Assembly: GCF_003315485.1 (NCBI RefSeq)
Contig: NZ_QNSE01000001.1
Coordinates: 186,001-250,000 of the forward strand
DNA: 64,000 bases
Origin: Marinomonas rhizomae
GTDB taxonomy: Bacteria; Pseudomonadota; Gammaproteobacteria; Pseudomonadales; Marinomonadaceae
Direction of reading: 5' to 3'
In this document: positions 44,610 through 58,390 of the stretch, piece after piece
Layout of the letters: every line of letters starts with the position of its first letter
Position numbering within the stretch: position 1 is the stretch's first letter
The notes under the pieces: model-generated
The model's database searches: none
Seen by the model: the letters and a program-made list of their open reading frames with translations, nothing else
Told to the model about the DNA's origin: nothing
Translations under genes and position numbers: made by a program

Positions 44610-46760
44610 ATGATTTTCGAAGGACAAGCAGTCAAGGTTGCAGTCGATGATGCCGGCGTGGCAACCGTCACTCTGGATTTGGTCGGTGAGTCGGTCAATA
44701 AATTCAATAGTCTTACCTTGAATGAATTGGCCGAAGCCGTTACTGCGCTAAAACACATTGATGATTTACAAGGCGTTATTTTTGCCAGCGCAAAAGACGT
44801 TTTCGTTGTGGGCGCAGACATTACAGAATTTACCTCTTGGTTCAAACTTGAGGACGATGATTTAGCCGATAAATTGCGTCACGCGCACAGTATTTTCAAT
44901 GACATCTCGAATCTATGTTGTCCAACGGTAGCTGCGATTAATGGGATTGCGCTTGGCGGTGGCATGGAGTTGGCGCTGGCGTGTGATTATCGAGTTATGG
45001 CGAGCACAGCGAAAATTGGTTTGCCAGAAACTCAATTGGGTATTTATCCTGGTTGGGGTGGGACGGTTCGTTTGCCTCGCCTTATTGGTGCGGATAATGC
45101 TTGTGAGTGGATTTGTGGCGGTGCTCAAAAACGCAGTGAAGATGCCTTTAAAGATGGCGTGGTCGATGCGGTTGTACCTACTGTGAAAGTGAATGAATCT
45201 GCTCGTCATCTTGTTCAGCAAGTGCTTGATGGGAAGTTGGATTATCATGCTCGTCGTGATGAGTTACGTGCGCCGATGGAATTTACACCTATCGAAAAAA
45301 TGATGGTGTTTGAATCGGTTCGCGGTGTCGTTGGTGCGAAAGCCGGTAAACATTACCCTGCGCCAATGGCGGCAATTAAAACCATTGAAAAAGGGATCGG
45401 CCAAGAAATGGAAAAGGCCCTTGATACTGAAATCAAAGGCTTTATTAAGCTCGCTAAAGGCCCAGTGGCGAAATCTCTGGTTAACTTGTTCTTAAGTGAT
45501 CAACAAATTAAGAAAACTGCCGGTAAATATGCGAAAAATGCGACGCCAGTTAAACAGGCTGCAGTATTGGGCGCAGGAATCATGGGCGGCGGTGTTGCTT
45601 ATCAATCTGCTTCAAAAGGCACTCCTATTATCATGAAAGACATTCGTCCTGAAGCCTTAGAATTAGGTTTGAGTGAAGCGAATAAACTATTCAATGGTCA
45701 AGTGGAGCGAGGACGTTTAACAACGGAAAAAGCTTTTAAAGCCATGAATGCGATTGCTCCTGCATTGAGCTATGGTGAATTTGATCATGTTGATTTAGTT
45801 GTCGAAGCTGTAGTGGAAAACGTTAAGATCAAAAAGTCTGTGTTGAGTGAAGTAGAAACCAAAATAGCCGACGACGCTATTCTGACATCGAACACATCCA
45901 CTATCTCTATTACTGAATTGGCAAAAGATCTAAAACGCCCAGAAAATTTCTGTGGCATGCATTTCTTTAATCCTGTGCATCGTATGCCGTTGGTGGAAGT
46001 TATTCGCGGCGAAAAAACCAGTGATGCAGCGATCGCCAAAACGGTTGCTTATGCCCAAGCCATGGGTAAAACACCAGTTGTGGTAAATGACTGCCCTGGT
46101 TTTCTTGTAAACCGGGTGTTGTTTCCTTACTTCGCTGGTTTCTCTTTAATGATGCAGGAAGGTGCGGATTTCCGAGTCGTTGATAAAACGATGGAGAAAT
46201 TTGGCTGGCCAATGGGGCCTGCTTATTTGCTTGATGTAGTGGGTATCGACACGGCATATCATGCAGATCAGGTAATGGCAGAAGGCTTCCCTGATCGTAT
46301 GAAGCATGAAGGTACCAATGCGGTTGATCGTTTATTTGAATTAGAGCGATTCGGTCAGAAAAACGGTAAAGGCTTCTATTCTTATGAGCCAGATCGTAAA
46401 GGTAAGCCGAAGAAAATCTTTAACGAAGAAATTGATGTTTTGCTTTCCTCTGTTGTGGTTTCGAAATCTGAATTGAGTGAAGACGATATTGTGGCACGCA
46501 TGATGATTCCGCTTTGTATTGAGACAGTACGTTGTCTTGAAGAAAACATTGTGGCGTCGGCAGCAGAAGCTGACATGGGATTGATTTACGGTATTGGTTT
46601 CCCTCCATACCTTGGCGGTGCTTTGCACTACCTAGACCAAATGGGACTGCAGGCTTTTTGTGACCTTGCAGACAAATACAGCCACTTAGGTAAGTTGTAC
46701 GAGCCAACCGCGAAAATGCGTGAAATGGCAAAGAACAACGATACTTATTACGGCGCATAA
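44610..46760 (+). CDS. fadB: Fatty acid oxidation complex alpha subunit FadB
   Basis: 716 residues from the ATG at 44610 with GGAG upstream; the frame opens at a TTG at 44598. It combines enoyl-CoA hydratase/isomerase and L-3-hydroxyacyl-CoA dehydrogenase activities. The hydratase glutamates are in [11 protein letters not shown] (near residue 119) and [15 protein letters not shown] (near 139). The NAD-binding motif is [14 protein letters not shown] (near 320), and the dehydrogenase histidine is in [15 protein letters not shown] (near 450). Length equals E. coli FadB. fadA follows 27 bp downstream, giving the usual fadBA operon. Confidence 0.96.
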   Translation: MIFEGQAVKVAVDDAGVATVTLDLVGESVNKFNSLTLNELAEAVTALKHIDDLQGVIFASAKDVFVVGADITEFTSWFKLEDDDLADKLRHAHSIFNDISNLCCPTVAAINGIALGGGMELALACDYRVMASTAKIGLPETQLGIYPGWGGTVRLPRLIGADNACEWICGGAQKRSEDAFKDGVVDAVVPTVKVNESARHLVQQVLDGKLDYHARRDELRAPMEFTPIEKMMVFESVRGVVGAKAGKHYPAPMAAIKTIEKGIGQEMEKALDTEIKGFIKLAKGPVAKSLVNLFLSDQQIKKTAGKYAKNATPVKQAAVLGAGIMGGGVAYQSASKGTPIIMKDIRPEALELGLSEANKLFNGQVERGRLTTEKAFKAMNAIAPALSYGEFDHVDLVVEAVVENVKIKKSVLSEVETKIADDAILTSNTSTISITELAKDLKRPENFCGMHFFNPVHRMPLVEVIRGEKTSDAAIAKTVAYAQAMGKTPVVVNDCPGFLVNRVLFPYFAGFSLMMQEGADFRVVDKTMEKFGWPMGPAYLLDVVGIDTAYHADQVMAEGFPDRMKHEGTNAVDRLFELERFGQKNGKGFYSYEPDRKGKPKKIFNEEIDVLLSSVVVSKSELSEDDIVARMMIPLCIETVRCLEENIVASAAEADMGLIYGIGFPPYLGGALHYLDQMGLQAFCDLADKYSHLGKLYEPTAKMREMAKNNDTYYGA

Positions 46761-46775
46761 TTTCCCATAGGCTAG

Positions 46776-47963
<1,188 letters not shown>

Positions 47964-48066
47964 ATACACGACTACTGTGATGGTGACCTCGTGAATAGGG
48001 TTCAATTAAGCACATGAAGTTGTGTGCCTCTTTGCTTTAGAACAGCAAATTGTAATCTCTGTCTTT

Positions 48067-48093
48067 AGCCCCGCTTTTGCGGGGCTTTTTTTG
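48067..48093 (+). terminator. Intrinsic terminator of fadBA
   Basis: AGCCCCGC-TTTT-GCGGGGCT (48067-48086) followed by TTTTTT: a textbook stem, tetraloop and U-tract. Confidence 0.95.
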
Positions 48094-48173
48094 CTCTGGT
48101 GTTTTGTACTATCTTGGTCGATGATACGTATCATTAACCAAGCGATATCAGATAAGTAAACGAGGATTGTTTC

Positions 48174-49142
48174 GTGAAAATAGCAATATTAGATGACTAT
48201 CAAAATAGTGTAAAAGGTCTCGCGTGCTTTGGTCTTTTACAAGACCATAATGTGCGTGTATTTAATGAGACTTTTAAAAATACCGAGGACTTAGTCGCTC
48301 ACCTAAAAGATTTTGATGTGCTTGTTTTGATTCGCGAACGTACGTGTATTTCGGAAGAATTACTGGCTAACTTGCCCAATTTAAAACTGATTAGCCAAAC
48401 AGGAAAAATTAGTAATCACATTGATGCCAAGCTTTGCCATAAATATGGTGTGGCTGTGGCGGAAGGTGTTGGCTCTCCTGTTGCACCTTCAGAATTGTGT
48501 TGGGGACTGATAATGGCGGCAAGTCGACATATTCCAGAGTACGTTGAGAAGTTTTCTCAAGGCCATTGGCAGCAATCAGGCTCCTTAGGATTAGGTCGAG
48601 TATTAAATGGATCTGTGTTGGGTATTTGGGGCTACGGCAAAATTGGTCAACGCATCGCGCAATACGCGAAAGCTTTTGGTATGAAAGTAATGGTTTGGGG
48701 GAGCGAGAACTCCAGAGCATTGGCACAAGATCACGGGTTTTCAGCCGCATCCTCGAAGGCAGAGTTTTTTCAAACCGCCGATATTATTACTTTGCATTTA
48801 CGACTTAATGGCGCAACTAAAGCTATTGTTACGCAGGCGGACTTGAGTTCGATGAAGCCTGACTCTTTGTTAGTAAATACCAGTCGTGCTGAGCTAATTG
48901 AAAGCGATGCCTTGTACCGCGAAATGTCAGCGAATCCGACTAAACGTGCAGCCATTGATGTATTCGAAACAGAACCTGCGAATGTCAATAATGAGCCTCT
49001 GTTGTCTCTGCCAAATGTGCTTTGTACGCCGCATATTGGTTATGTTGAAAAGTCCAGCTATGAGCTTTATTTCAAGATTGCTTTTGAAAATGTGGTGGCC
49101 TTTGCTAAGGGGGAAGCGCAAAATTTAGTGGTTAATCCATAA
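48174..49142 (+). CDS. D-2-hydroxyacid dehydrogenase family protein
   Basis: 322 residues. The Rossmann NAD motif is GYGKIGQRIAQYAKAFGMKV (near residue 153). Catalytic positions are the arginine in NTSRAELIESDAL, the glutamate in AIDVFETEP and the histidine in CTPHIGYVEKSS. The enzyme is like phosphoglycerate/glycerate-type dehydrogenases but lacks a C-terminal ACT domain, so SerA is unlikely. It starts at a GTG eight bases after AGGA. Substrate not assignable. Confidence 0.87.
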   Translation: MKIAILDDYQNSVKGLACFGLLQDHNVRVFNETFKNTEDLVAHLKDFDVLVLIRERTCISEELLANLPNLKLISQTGKISNHIDAKLCHKYGVAVAEGVGSPVAPSELCWGLIMAASRHIPEYVEKFSQGHWQQSGSLGLGRVLNGSVLGIWGYGKIGQRIAQYAKAFGMKVMVWGSENSRALAQDHGFSAASSKAEFFQTADIITLHLRLNGATKAIVTQADLSSMKPDSLLVNTSRAELIESDALYREMSANPTKRAAIDVFETEPANVNNEPLLSLPNVLCTPHIGYVEKSSYELYFKIAFENVVAFAKGEAQNLVVNP

Positions 49143-49278
49143 AAAAAGAGCCGAATTAACATTTATTATTCAATGTATTAATTGATGTTACCATTTCTTG
49201 GCTAAAGCCTTTAACTAATCCGCGTAGTGACGTCTCATTACGCCAATGGATATATTTTAATCACATAGGATGTTTATT

Positions 49279-49701
49279 ATGAAAACTCTTTTGTCTGCGT
49301 TATGTGTTGCAATACCGGCCGTACTTTCCTCTAGTTTGCTCACTGCAGAAGAAGCCACAGAGGCGCCAGTCTGCGAAATTAAAGATATAACGTCTTTTTC
49401 TTACATGGAAAACCTTCCGCCCAATAGTGACATAGATGTTGGAGCGATATATAAAGCAAAAACAGACGAGCTTATTGCTTTTGGCAAAAAGAACAATTTG
49501 GAAGATTTTCAAGTCATTAGCCAAGATGCGTCTTTTAGCCCTAACTGCTGTGGCAATTATGGTTCGCAAGTTAATATGAATTATACCGTGAGTTATAAGC
49601 CTAGCTATGATGCATTTAATGCTTTCCGTAAATTGGCGGGGATGGGAGCCGTGTCAACGTATCGTGTTGGTATGGAAAACTGTCCTATAGAGAATAAATA
49701 A
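49279..49701 (+). CDS. Uncharacterised periplasmic protein with conserved cysteines
   Basis: 140 residues from the ATG at 49279, nine bases after AGGA; an in-frame ATG three codons earlier lies inside that ribosome site. A signal peptide ends near SLLTA. The mature protein has four cysteines (CEIKD, the adjacent pair in SPNCCGNYG, and ENCPIENK), which could form disulfides. No family recognised. It stands alone between a dehydrogenase and a convergent deaminase gene. Confidence 0.7.
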   Translation: MKTLLSALCVAIPAVLSSSLLTAEEATEAPVCEIKDITSFSYMENLPPNSDIDVGAIYKAKTDELIAFGKKNNLEDFQVISQDASFSPNCCGNYGSQVNMNYTVSYKPSYDAFNAFRKLAGMGAVSTYRVGMENCPIENK

Positions 49702-49726
49702 TTTGATGTAGTTTCAGGGGCGCGAT

Positions 49727-50980
49727 TTAAGGCGCCGCTGAAATCCAAGGTTGAGTGATTACTTTAGATGGTTGACGTTGCATGATGATTTCGCCATGGC
49801 GTACAGACAGTAATACTTCTCCTTGCTGACGCAGTACGCTGTAGTCGTCATGTCCTTCCAGCAGAATAAAGTTCGCCGCGTTGCCCACTTCAATACCGTA
49901 GCCTTGCAAACACATGGTGCGAGCGCTGCTGTCTGTGATCATATCAAGTGCGTGGGCGTAGTCTTGATAGCCCATCATTTGGCAAATATGCATGGCGTAA
50001 TCTAATGTACGTAGTAATTTGCCATTCCCGAGTGAATACCAAGGATCGAAAATAGAGTCTTGTCCTAGACAGACATTGATATTGGCCTCTCGAAGCTCTT
50101 TGACTCTCGTCACTCCGCGACGCTTAGGGTAATTGTCAAAGCGACCTTGTAAGTGAATGCTTTCCGTTGGACAAGATATAAAGTTAATGCCAGAGTTCTT
50201 CAGTAAACGAAACAGCTTCGAGCAATAGGCGTTGTCATAAGAATGCATGGCGGTGGTGTGGCTTGCAGTCACTTTAGATCCCATGTCATGAAACAAAGCT
50301 TCACAGGCAAGAAATTCTAAGAAACGAGAGTTTGGATCATCGATTTCGTCACAATGAACATCCACTAATCGGTCGTATTTTTTTGCTAGCTCTATTATTA
50401 ATTTGACGGATTTTTCACCCAGTTCACGGGTGTATTCAAAGTGTGGAATTCCGCCGACCACATCAGCGCCAATTTTTAAAGCTTCTTCCATCAGTTTTAA
50501 GCCATTTGGATAAGACAGCATACCGTCTTGGGGAAAGGCAACCACTTGTAAATCGATTTTGTCTTTTAGCTCATCACGAAGCGCACAAAGGGTGCGAACG
50601 CCGATTAACGTCGGATCTGTGGTGTCTGCATGAGTTCGAATCGCTTGCACGCCGTTTTGCACCAGCAGTTCTATTGTCGATAACGCACGGCGGCGTATAT
50701 CTGCTTCATTTAGCATCGGCTTGCGCTGGCTCCAGCGTTCTATGCCTTCGAATAAAGTACCGCTTTGATTCCACTCTGGTTCGCCTGCCGTTAAGGCAGC
50801 ATCTAGGTGGATATGTGGCTCGACAAAAGGCGCGCAAACTAATTTGCCGTTGGCATCAATGGCATTGTCGGTTACTGCTAGCGTGCTTTCTTGTGCTTCA
50901 ATTTTACTGAAACGGCCAGCGTCAATGTGGATGGAAAATAGCTCTGGACGTTGGCGTAAACGGGCGTTGATAACATGCAT
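49727..50980 (-). CDS. codA: Cytosine deaminase-like amidohydrolase (CodA family)
   Basis: 417 residues from the ATG at 50980, which has GAGG seven bases upstream. Amidohydrolase converting cytosine (or a related ring) to the keto form with release of ammonia. Alignment from memory to E. coli CodA has a constant offset of five: metal ligands His56, His58 (PHIHLD), His209 (DVHCDE), Asp308; catalytic Glu212; His241 (ASHTTAMH). Two differences stand out: the residue after the metal aspartate is Ser309 where CodA has Asp314, and Gln307 replaces the His before it. These line the substrate pocket, so substrate preference may differ (other pyrimidines, isoguanine-like rings or creatinine). No codB permease adjoins. 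Confidence 0.82.
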   Translation of the reverse strand: MHVINARLRQRPELFSIHIDAGRFSKIEAQESTLAVTDNAIDANGKLVCAPFVEPHIHLDAALTAGEPEWNQSGTLFEGIERWSQRKPMLNEADIRRRALSTIELLVQNGVQAIRTHADTTDPTLIGVRTLCALRDELKDKIDLQVVAFPQDGMLSYPNGLKLMEEALKIGADVVGGIPHFEYTRELGEKSVKLIIELAKKYDRLVDVHCDEIDDPNSRFLEFLACEALFHDMGSKVTASHTTAMHSYDNAYCSKLFRLLKNSGINFISCPTESIHLQGRFDNYPKRRGVTRVKELREANINVCLGQDSIFDPWYSLGNGKLLRTLDYAMHICQMMGYQDYAHALDMITDSSARTMCLQGYGIEVGNAANFILLEGHDDYSVLRQQGEVLLSVRHGEIIMQRQPSKVITQPWISAAP

Positions 50981-51132
50981 AATAAACCTCAATCATGTCG
51001 TAGGCAGCTCTATGATGATTTTTAATATTAGCCATTTTTTGACCTGTTGTTATGAATAATATTTACACTTCAACTATATATACATATTCGGTAACGGGAT
51101 TACCTATTATGTTCTTAGTTTTTATTTATTAG

Positions 51133-53418
<2,286 letters not shown>

Positions 53419-53431
53419 TTTCCTAGCGTTG

Positions 53432-53480
53432 CCAACAACACCAACCCCGCTTCTGAAAGGATTGCGGGGTTTTTGTTGGA
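53432..53480 (+). terminator. Intrinsic terminator of katG
   Basis: ACCCCGC (53444-53450) and GCGGGGT (53464-53470) form the core stem followed by TTTT. Outer bases CCAACAA (53432-53438) and TTGTTGG (53473-53479) can also pair, making a larger structure. Confidence 0.88.
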
Positions 53481-53558
53481 ATGTAAAAAACTGTATATCC
53501 AATATTTTCTGTGTTTTAAAAACGTTAAATTTACATCATATAATTATTGGAATGTATT

Positions 53559-54479
53559 GTGAAAAATAAATCCTCTGTAGTTAACCAGCAAATCTCACGT
53601 CGAAAAATATTAAAACTAGCAACAGGTGGCTTATTGGGCATTCCTCTTCTAGGATTAATTGGGTGTCAGTCTTTACGGTCTGGGATGCCTCCGCCTCCGC
53701 CACATGGTTTTGATGGGGCGTTTCCCAAAGGTGGACCTGGAATGCCAGCCCCTCATGGGAAAGGTGGAAAACCACCTATACGAAAGCCTGTTGTTGGTAA
53801 GGCGACAGATAAAGCTCGTTGGGCTACTGGAGGTACTCATGCAATGGATAAAACCATTTTGTATCAAAATCCACTGCTTAAAGATGATTTGGGCTCAATT
53901 TGTCAGGTGACGAATCGAACAACGGAAGGTCCATGCTATTCGTCGACTCGAGTTCGTCAAGATATTTCAGAAGGGCGTGAGGGGTTACCTGTCCGTTTGT
54001 GGTTTAAAATAGTGGATGTTAACTGTCATCCAATACAAGGTGTAAAAGTGGATATCTGGCACTGTGATCCGTTCGGCATATACAGCGGAAAAGACATGGA
54101 AATGGTGGATTTTTGTACTAATAGTGACAAAGAGTATCAGTCTAATGATTGGTTTCGAGGAATCCAAACGACTGATGAAAATGGCTTAGTTTATTTTGAA
54201 ACTTGTTTTCCTGGTTGGTATGTCAGTCGAGCCGTTCATATTCACCTTTCTATTAGTAAAGGAAGTGATACGTTAACCACTCAAGTAGGGTTTGATGACG
54301 ATTTAGCTGATTCCATTTTGCTCAATGAGGCGGTTTACTCTGGACATGGAAAACCGGATACGAATAATTCTTCCGATACGGTTTTCCCCAATGTTGGGTA
54401 TGAAGCTTTTTTGATGCAAACAAAAGCGTTAGTAGATAATTCAATGTTGGCTTGGAAGGCTCTTTCTGTCGACTTTTAG
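53559..54479 (+). CDS. Exported intradiol ring-cleavage dioxygenase-like protein (Tat lipoprotein)
   Basis: 306 residues from a GTG at 53559, preceded by TTGGAA. The N-terminus has a twin-arginine signal, SRRKILKLATGG, running into a lipobox, GLIGC (Cys36), so a folded lipoprotein exported by Tat is predicted. A Pro/Gly/His-rich linker (about residues 42-80) follows. The rest is an intradiol dioxygenase domain with the Fe(III) ligands in EGPCYSS (Tyr) and GWYVSRAVHIHLSIS (Tyr, His, His), plus VKVDIWHCDPFGIYSG. Cytoplasmic relatives cleave catechol or protocatechuate; exported ones are poorly characterised. Confidence 0.85.
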   Translation: MKNKSSVVNQQISRRKILKLATGGLLGIPLLGLIGCQSLRSGMPPPPPHGFDGAFPKGGPGMPAPHGKGGKPPIRKPVVGKATDKARWATGGTHAMDKTILYQNPLLKDDLGSICQVTNRTTEGPCYSSTRVRQDISEGREGLPVRLWFKIVDVNCHPIQGVKVDIWHCDPFGIYSGKDMEMVDFCTNSDKEYQSNDWFRGIQTTDENGLVYFETCFPGWYVSRAVHIHLSISKGSDTLTTQVGFDDDLADSILLNEAVYSGHGKPDTNNSSDTVFPNVGYEAFLMQTKALVDNSMLAWKALSVDF

Positions 54480-54678
54480 AGTGATTTTGAATAGGTTTAG
54501 CCAATGGGTTTTGTTACTACAAAAAGCAACGGTTTAAAGCTGGTATTTTATAAGTTGGTACTATAAATTCACTGCAATTCATTTAGTTGAAATAATTAAA
54601 TGTCATTTTTATAAGTGCTGGAATTTCATGGAAGCAATTAGCATTTTTTTTAGTTAGGTTTTGTAGGGGCGTTTAATC

Positions 54679-56562
54679 ATGAAGGTATCCCATAAGGTTG
54701 TTGTATGTGCATCCATTGTTGTTGTACTAGCATTTTCAGTGTATTCCTGGTTGCAATATAGCAGCCTTAAAAGTGCATTATTTGAAAAGACGACAACCAG
54801 TACTCAAGAAAGTAGTAAGGCATTGGCCTTGCAGATTAATAATTGGCTTAAAAATAAGATGGATCTTATCGAAGTTATGTCTCAAAACCTTGATGCTGAT
54901 TTTAGTTCGGACTCCATCCAAAAATCATTTGACGCGCCTATTTATAAGAATGAATTCATTTTGTTGTTTGGCGGCCTAGATACTGACGGCGCTCGAATTA
55001 CTAATGATCCAAGTTGGGACCCTGATGGGTGGGATGCTCGTAAACGTCCTTGGTATTCTTTGGCGCAACAACACAAACAAACAATATTAACAGACCCTTA
55101 TCCTGATTCAGTAACAGGAGAAATTTTAATATCAGCGGTCGCTGCGTTTCGTGATAAAGGCGTATTTAAAGGGGCTTTTGGGGGAGATCTTAGCCTTAAA
55201 ACCGTATCAGATGCGGTGAACGCGCTCAGTTTCAATAATACGGGTTATGCATTTTTATTGGATAAATCCGGAAAAATCATCAGTCATCCCAATGCTGGTT
55301 TGAACGGTAAATCTGTCTCTAATTTATTGCAAGGTGGTGTGCCTGAACTGAGTAAAGATTTAGTTGAAAAACAACTGACTAACGGTACTCCAGTGTATGT
55401 GTCTTTTAGTCCATTACCTAATTTATATGGCTCAGATTGGTATGTTGGTGTGGTGTTGGATGAGCATAAGCTGTTCGCCAGTGTCCGAGAGTTTGGTTGG
55501 GTCGCTTTTTGGGGAACGCTAATTGCAGCCTTACTTGTTTCTCTCGTGCTGTATTTTGTTGTGACTGCTTTACTGCAACCACTTCGCGCTTTGCACGAAT
55601 CATTAAAAGATATTAATGGCGGAGAAGGTGATTTAACCAAACGCCTTGCGATTACCAGTGATGATGAATTCGGTCATGTCTCGGGAGAGTTTAATAAATT
55701 TATTGACTATTTGCAGCGCTTAATTAGTGAAGTAAAAAGCCAATCTCGTCATATCCGTGAAAATACAGACAAGACGGCAGTGTCTTCTGTAGAGTCTTCT
55801 AAACAGCTGTATACGCAGCTTAATGAATTGGATCAACTGGCGACGGCTATGCACGAAATGTCGGCGACTGCGCACGATGTGGCAGACAATGCTCAAACAG
55901 CAGCAAGCCGTGCGAATCAAGCAGATGCTTCAGCAAAAGAGGGGGAAGTTATTGTTGATCGTACTACCACTTCGATTACTGAGCTTACCCATAAAATGGG
56001 TGATGTCGTAACTACCATTAATGATTTGGTGAAATACAGCGATAATATTGAATCGATTCTTACGGTTATTACAGATATAGCAGATCAAACGAACCTGTTA
56101 GCCTTGAACGCGGCGATTGAAGCGGCACGAGCTGGTGAGCAAGGTCGAGGTTTTGCGGTAGTGGCTGACGAAGTTCGAACATTAGCATCGAAAACTCAAG
56201 AATCAACTGAGCAAATCCAAAAAATGATTCAGCAGTTGCAAACAGGTGTAAGAGGAGCAGAGAAAGCGATTCTTGAAAGCAGAGAAAATGCTAATTCTAC
56301 TCAAAAAATTGCTGATCAGGCTAAGTTGTCGTTAGAAGCGATTCGTACAAGTATTAACGAAATAAACGACATGACAGTGCAAATTGCGGCGGCGGCAGAA
56401 GAGCAAAGTGCGACATCAAACGAAATCAACCGCAATACCACGAATATTCGTGATATTAGCCAGTTGGTTTCTGATGCCGCACAAGGTCAGTCTGTACTTT
56501 GTGAAACCATGGTTGAGATTACCGTTGAACAAGCGAGATCTTTAGATAAATTTAAAGTGTAG
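54679..56562 (+). CDS. Methyl-accepting chemotaxis protein with dCache sensor
   Basis: 627 residues. TM1 (about residues 8-28) and TM2 (about 275-298) flank a periplasmic dCache_1 domain whose [20 protein letters not shown] stretch (core DARKRPWY) is the usual ligand-pocket signature for amino acids or similar small molecules. HAMP follows, then the signalling hairpin with the conserved tip [20 protein letters not shown] and [15 protein letters not shown]. No C-terminal CheR pentapeptide. The ligand cannot be named. Terminator downstream. Confidence 0.94.
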   Translation: MKVSHKVVVCASIVVVLAFSVYSWLQYSSLKSALFEKTTTSTQESSKALALQINNWLKNKMDLIEVMSQNLDADFSSDSIQKSFDAPIYKNEFILLFGGLDTDGARITNDPSWDPDGWDARKRPWYSLAQQHKQTILTDPYPDSVTGEILISAVAAFRDKGVFKGAFGGDLSLKTVSDAVNALSFNNTGYAFLLDKSGKIISHPNAGLNGKSVSNLLQGGVPELSKDLVEKQLTNGTPVYVSFSPLPNLYGSDWYVGVVLDEHKLFASVREFGWVAFWGTLIAALLVSLVLYFVVTALLQPLRALHESLKDINGGEGDLTKRLAITSDDEFGHVSGEFNKFIDYLQRLISEVKSQSRHIRENTDKTAVSSVESSKQLYTQLNELDQLATAMHEMSATAHDVADNAQTAASRANQADASAKEGEVIVDRTTTSITELTHKMGDVVTTINDLVKYSDNIESILTVITDIADQTNLLALNAAIEAARAGEQGRGFAVVADEVRTLASKTQESTEQIQKMIQQLQTGVRGAEKAILESRENANSTQKIADQAKLSLEAIRTSINEINDMTVQIAAAAEEQSATSNEINRNTTNIRDISQLVSDAAQGQSVLCETMVEITVEQARSLDKFKV

Positions 56563-56581
56563 TTTTTCTATGTTCTCTTTT

Positions 56582-56618
56582 AAGGCGAGTTGGGTGTTTG
56601 ATCCTACTCGCCTTTTTT
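56582..56618 (+). terminator. Intrinsic terminator of the chemoreceptor gene
   Basis: AAGGCGAGT (56582-56590) and ACTCGCCTT (56606-56614) pair perfectly, followed by TTTT. Confidence 0.88.
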
Positions 56619-56695
56619 ATTGGCTTTGCAAAGTGATTGGCATCATCATTTGTCATTCAATTGATGTATCTTGATTTTTTTAAGAAGTGGTGCCT

Positions 56696-57163
56696 ATGAA
56701 GTTTGAAGGGCTAAAAGCCATTGCTGTTATTGATGGCGTAAAAGGTGTGCTAGCTTTGTGCTTGGCGCTGAGTGTCAATGCAATTGCTCAGCAAGACCTC
56801 CATCAGCTTGCTGAGCAAATTATGGAAGATTGGCTCATCTCGCCAAACAATTATTATGTAACTTTACTATTAACCTTTATTGAAAAACTGACTCAGCAAG
56901 ATCCGCTGTTAGTTATTTCTATTTCCCTTATGTATGCCTGCTTTCGCTTCGTCATAGCTTATGGGCTGTGGCACAAACTGCGCTGGACGGAATGGTTCGC
57001 CTTTATCAGTGGTTCACTTTATATTCCCTTTGAACTCTATGCTATTTATCAAACTCCCAATCTACTAAATTTTTCAGTCTTGCTGTTTAATTTGGCGGTT
57101 GTTGCCTATTTGTATTGGGTGCTAAAGCGTAGTGAAAAAGCGCTAGCAATGGCCGCTAAATAG
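56696..57163 (+). CDS. DUF2127 family membrane protein
   Basis: 155 residues from the ATG at 56696, after AAGAAG; a GTG three codons earlier is an alternative. Four hydrophobic helices. DUF2127 marks are GLKAIAVIDGVKGVLAL at the N-terminus, then RFVIAYGLWHKLRWTEWFAFISGSLYIPFELY (core YGLWHKLRWTEWFA) and YLYWVLKR at the end. Function unknown. Confidence 0.85.
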   Translation: MKFEGLKAIAVIDGVKGVLALCLALSVNAIAQQDLHQLAEQIMEDWLISPNNYYVTLLLTFIEKLTQQDPLLVISISLMYACFRFVIAYGLWHKLRWTEWFAFISGSLYIPFELYAIYQTPNLLNFSVLLFNLAVVAYLYWVLKRSEKALAMAAK

Positions 57164-58390
57164 ATGCGTTTTAAGTCTATGGGAGTTCGGTCATGTGATG
57201 TAAAGACAGGGATGCTGTGATCGTAGTGTGATGGGTGACGGTGACGATCGAGTGGTTAGTGTAGAAAAACGTCCAAAATTCGATGGCTAGTGCTTCCATT
57301 CTATTGGCTTGGTATTAGCCTTCAGTGTAAAAGGGTTTGTAGATTTTTGGCGCATATCCTATCTGTTTAAGATGCAAGTAACAGTTAATTGGAATGTAAA
57401 TTCCATGTTTTTTTGACTGAGAACAATACCTTTAGATTAACTATCTCTTTGTTATATATGAGTTTATCTTGTTTTTTCTGTTGTTTTTGCCTTTACGAGG
57501 GAGAGATAAAAAACATTTTTTACCTATTGAAACAAATGAAATAAATATTCTATTATGTTGTTCTTGTTGGAATAAAAATATGAAGTTGGTGAGTTAATAG
57601 TTGACTCAGTTTGATGGAATTAATACGGCAGTACTCAAGGTAATGAGGATAGAGTAAATGCGTATTGAATAGGCCGACTAAGGCCACAGTGAAAGCGCAT
57701 ACGATTACCTACTGAAATGCGATGAAGGTTTTATCTATTCCATTGAGCCAACTGCATTAAGAGGTGTTAGCAGAGACAGCGCTTTAACAAGTAGAAATAA
57801 AAGTATTGGAATTAGGCTTCAATTGTTCTGGAGGCGATTGGTAGCGCTGAGCTAAGGCTTGCAAAAGCAGTTTAGGGTAATGGAAGTGTTGAACTATTTA
57901 GCTTCTCAAATTATAGGTTTTACGACTTATTTGGTTACCCCCATCAGGTTACTGTGGTCCGATCTTAAAGGGTTCATCATCAGCGCTCTTTAATCAAATT
58001 CTAATATTAATGTTGAATGAGTTGAAAATGACGACCAAGCCCATAGGCTGGTGCGCTACTGCTAATAGCCAAGGAAGGTGTTAGGAGGTGTGTATCATAT
58101 TGAAGAAAATGTGTTGTTATTTGAAATAACGGATCTATGAAGGCAATCCATAAATCCAAGGTTTTAAACGTATTTTGGTGGAGCCTACACATACTGCTTA
58201 TCAAGCATTATATGTGTGTTATTAGGTCTTAGCTTGATTTTCAATTATATGAAAACGGTTGAGATTCTAGACAGCGTAGTGGAATTCAATAAAAACGAAA
58301 ATAGATCAAGGTAGAGCAATATGGTGCCAGTCGATATCGCTTTAGTAGACTGGAAATATGCTCGATAAAATAATAATGATTGAGGTTTGT
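57164..58390. other. 1.2-kb stretch without an intact gene, upstream of iolB
   Basis: No open frame with start, ribosome site and coding character was found on either strand. A start-less plus-strand frame of about 60 codons at roughly 57677-57856 looks protein-like (contains YDYLLKCDEGFIYSIEPTAL) and may be a remnant of a decayed gene; I cannot assign it. The left part is AT-rich and holds a GGAA-N6-TTCC palindrome listed separately. The remainder is frequently interrupted by stops. Confidence 0.6.
57390..57405 (+). promoter_or_regulatory. GGAA-N6-TTCC palindrome, possible inositol-catabolism operator
   Basis: TGGAAT-GTAA-ATTCCA is a perfect 6-bp-arm palindrome with the spacing GGAA-N6-TTCC, the motif reported for the RpiR-family regulator IolR upstream of iol genes in Sinorhizobium. 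It lies almost 1 kb from iolB. A looser version, GGAA-N6-TTCA, occurs at about 57811-57824. Chance occurrence is possible. Confidence 0.4.

Noticed and set aside
44913..46758. Several long open frames antisense to fadB
   Set aside because: Shadow frames of a strongly coding gene; none has a ribosome site or family.
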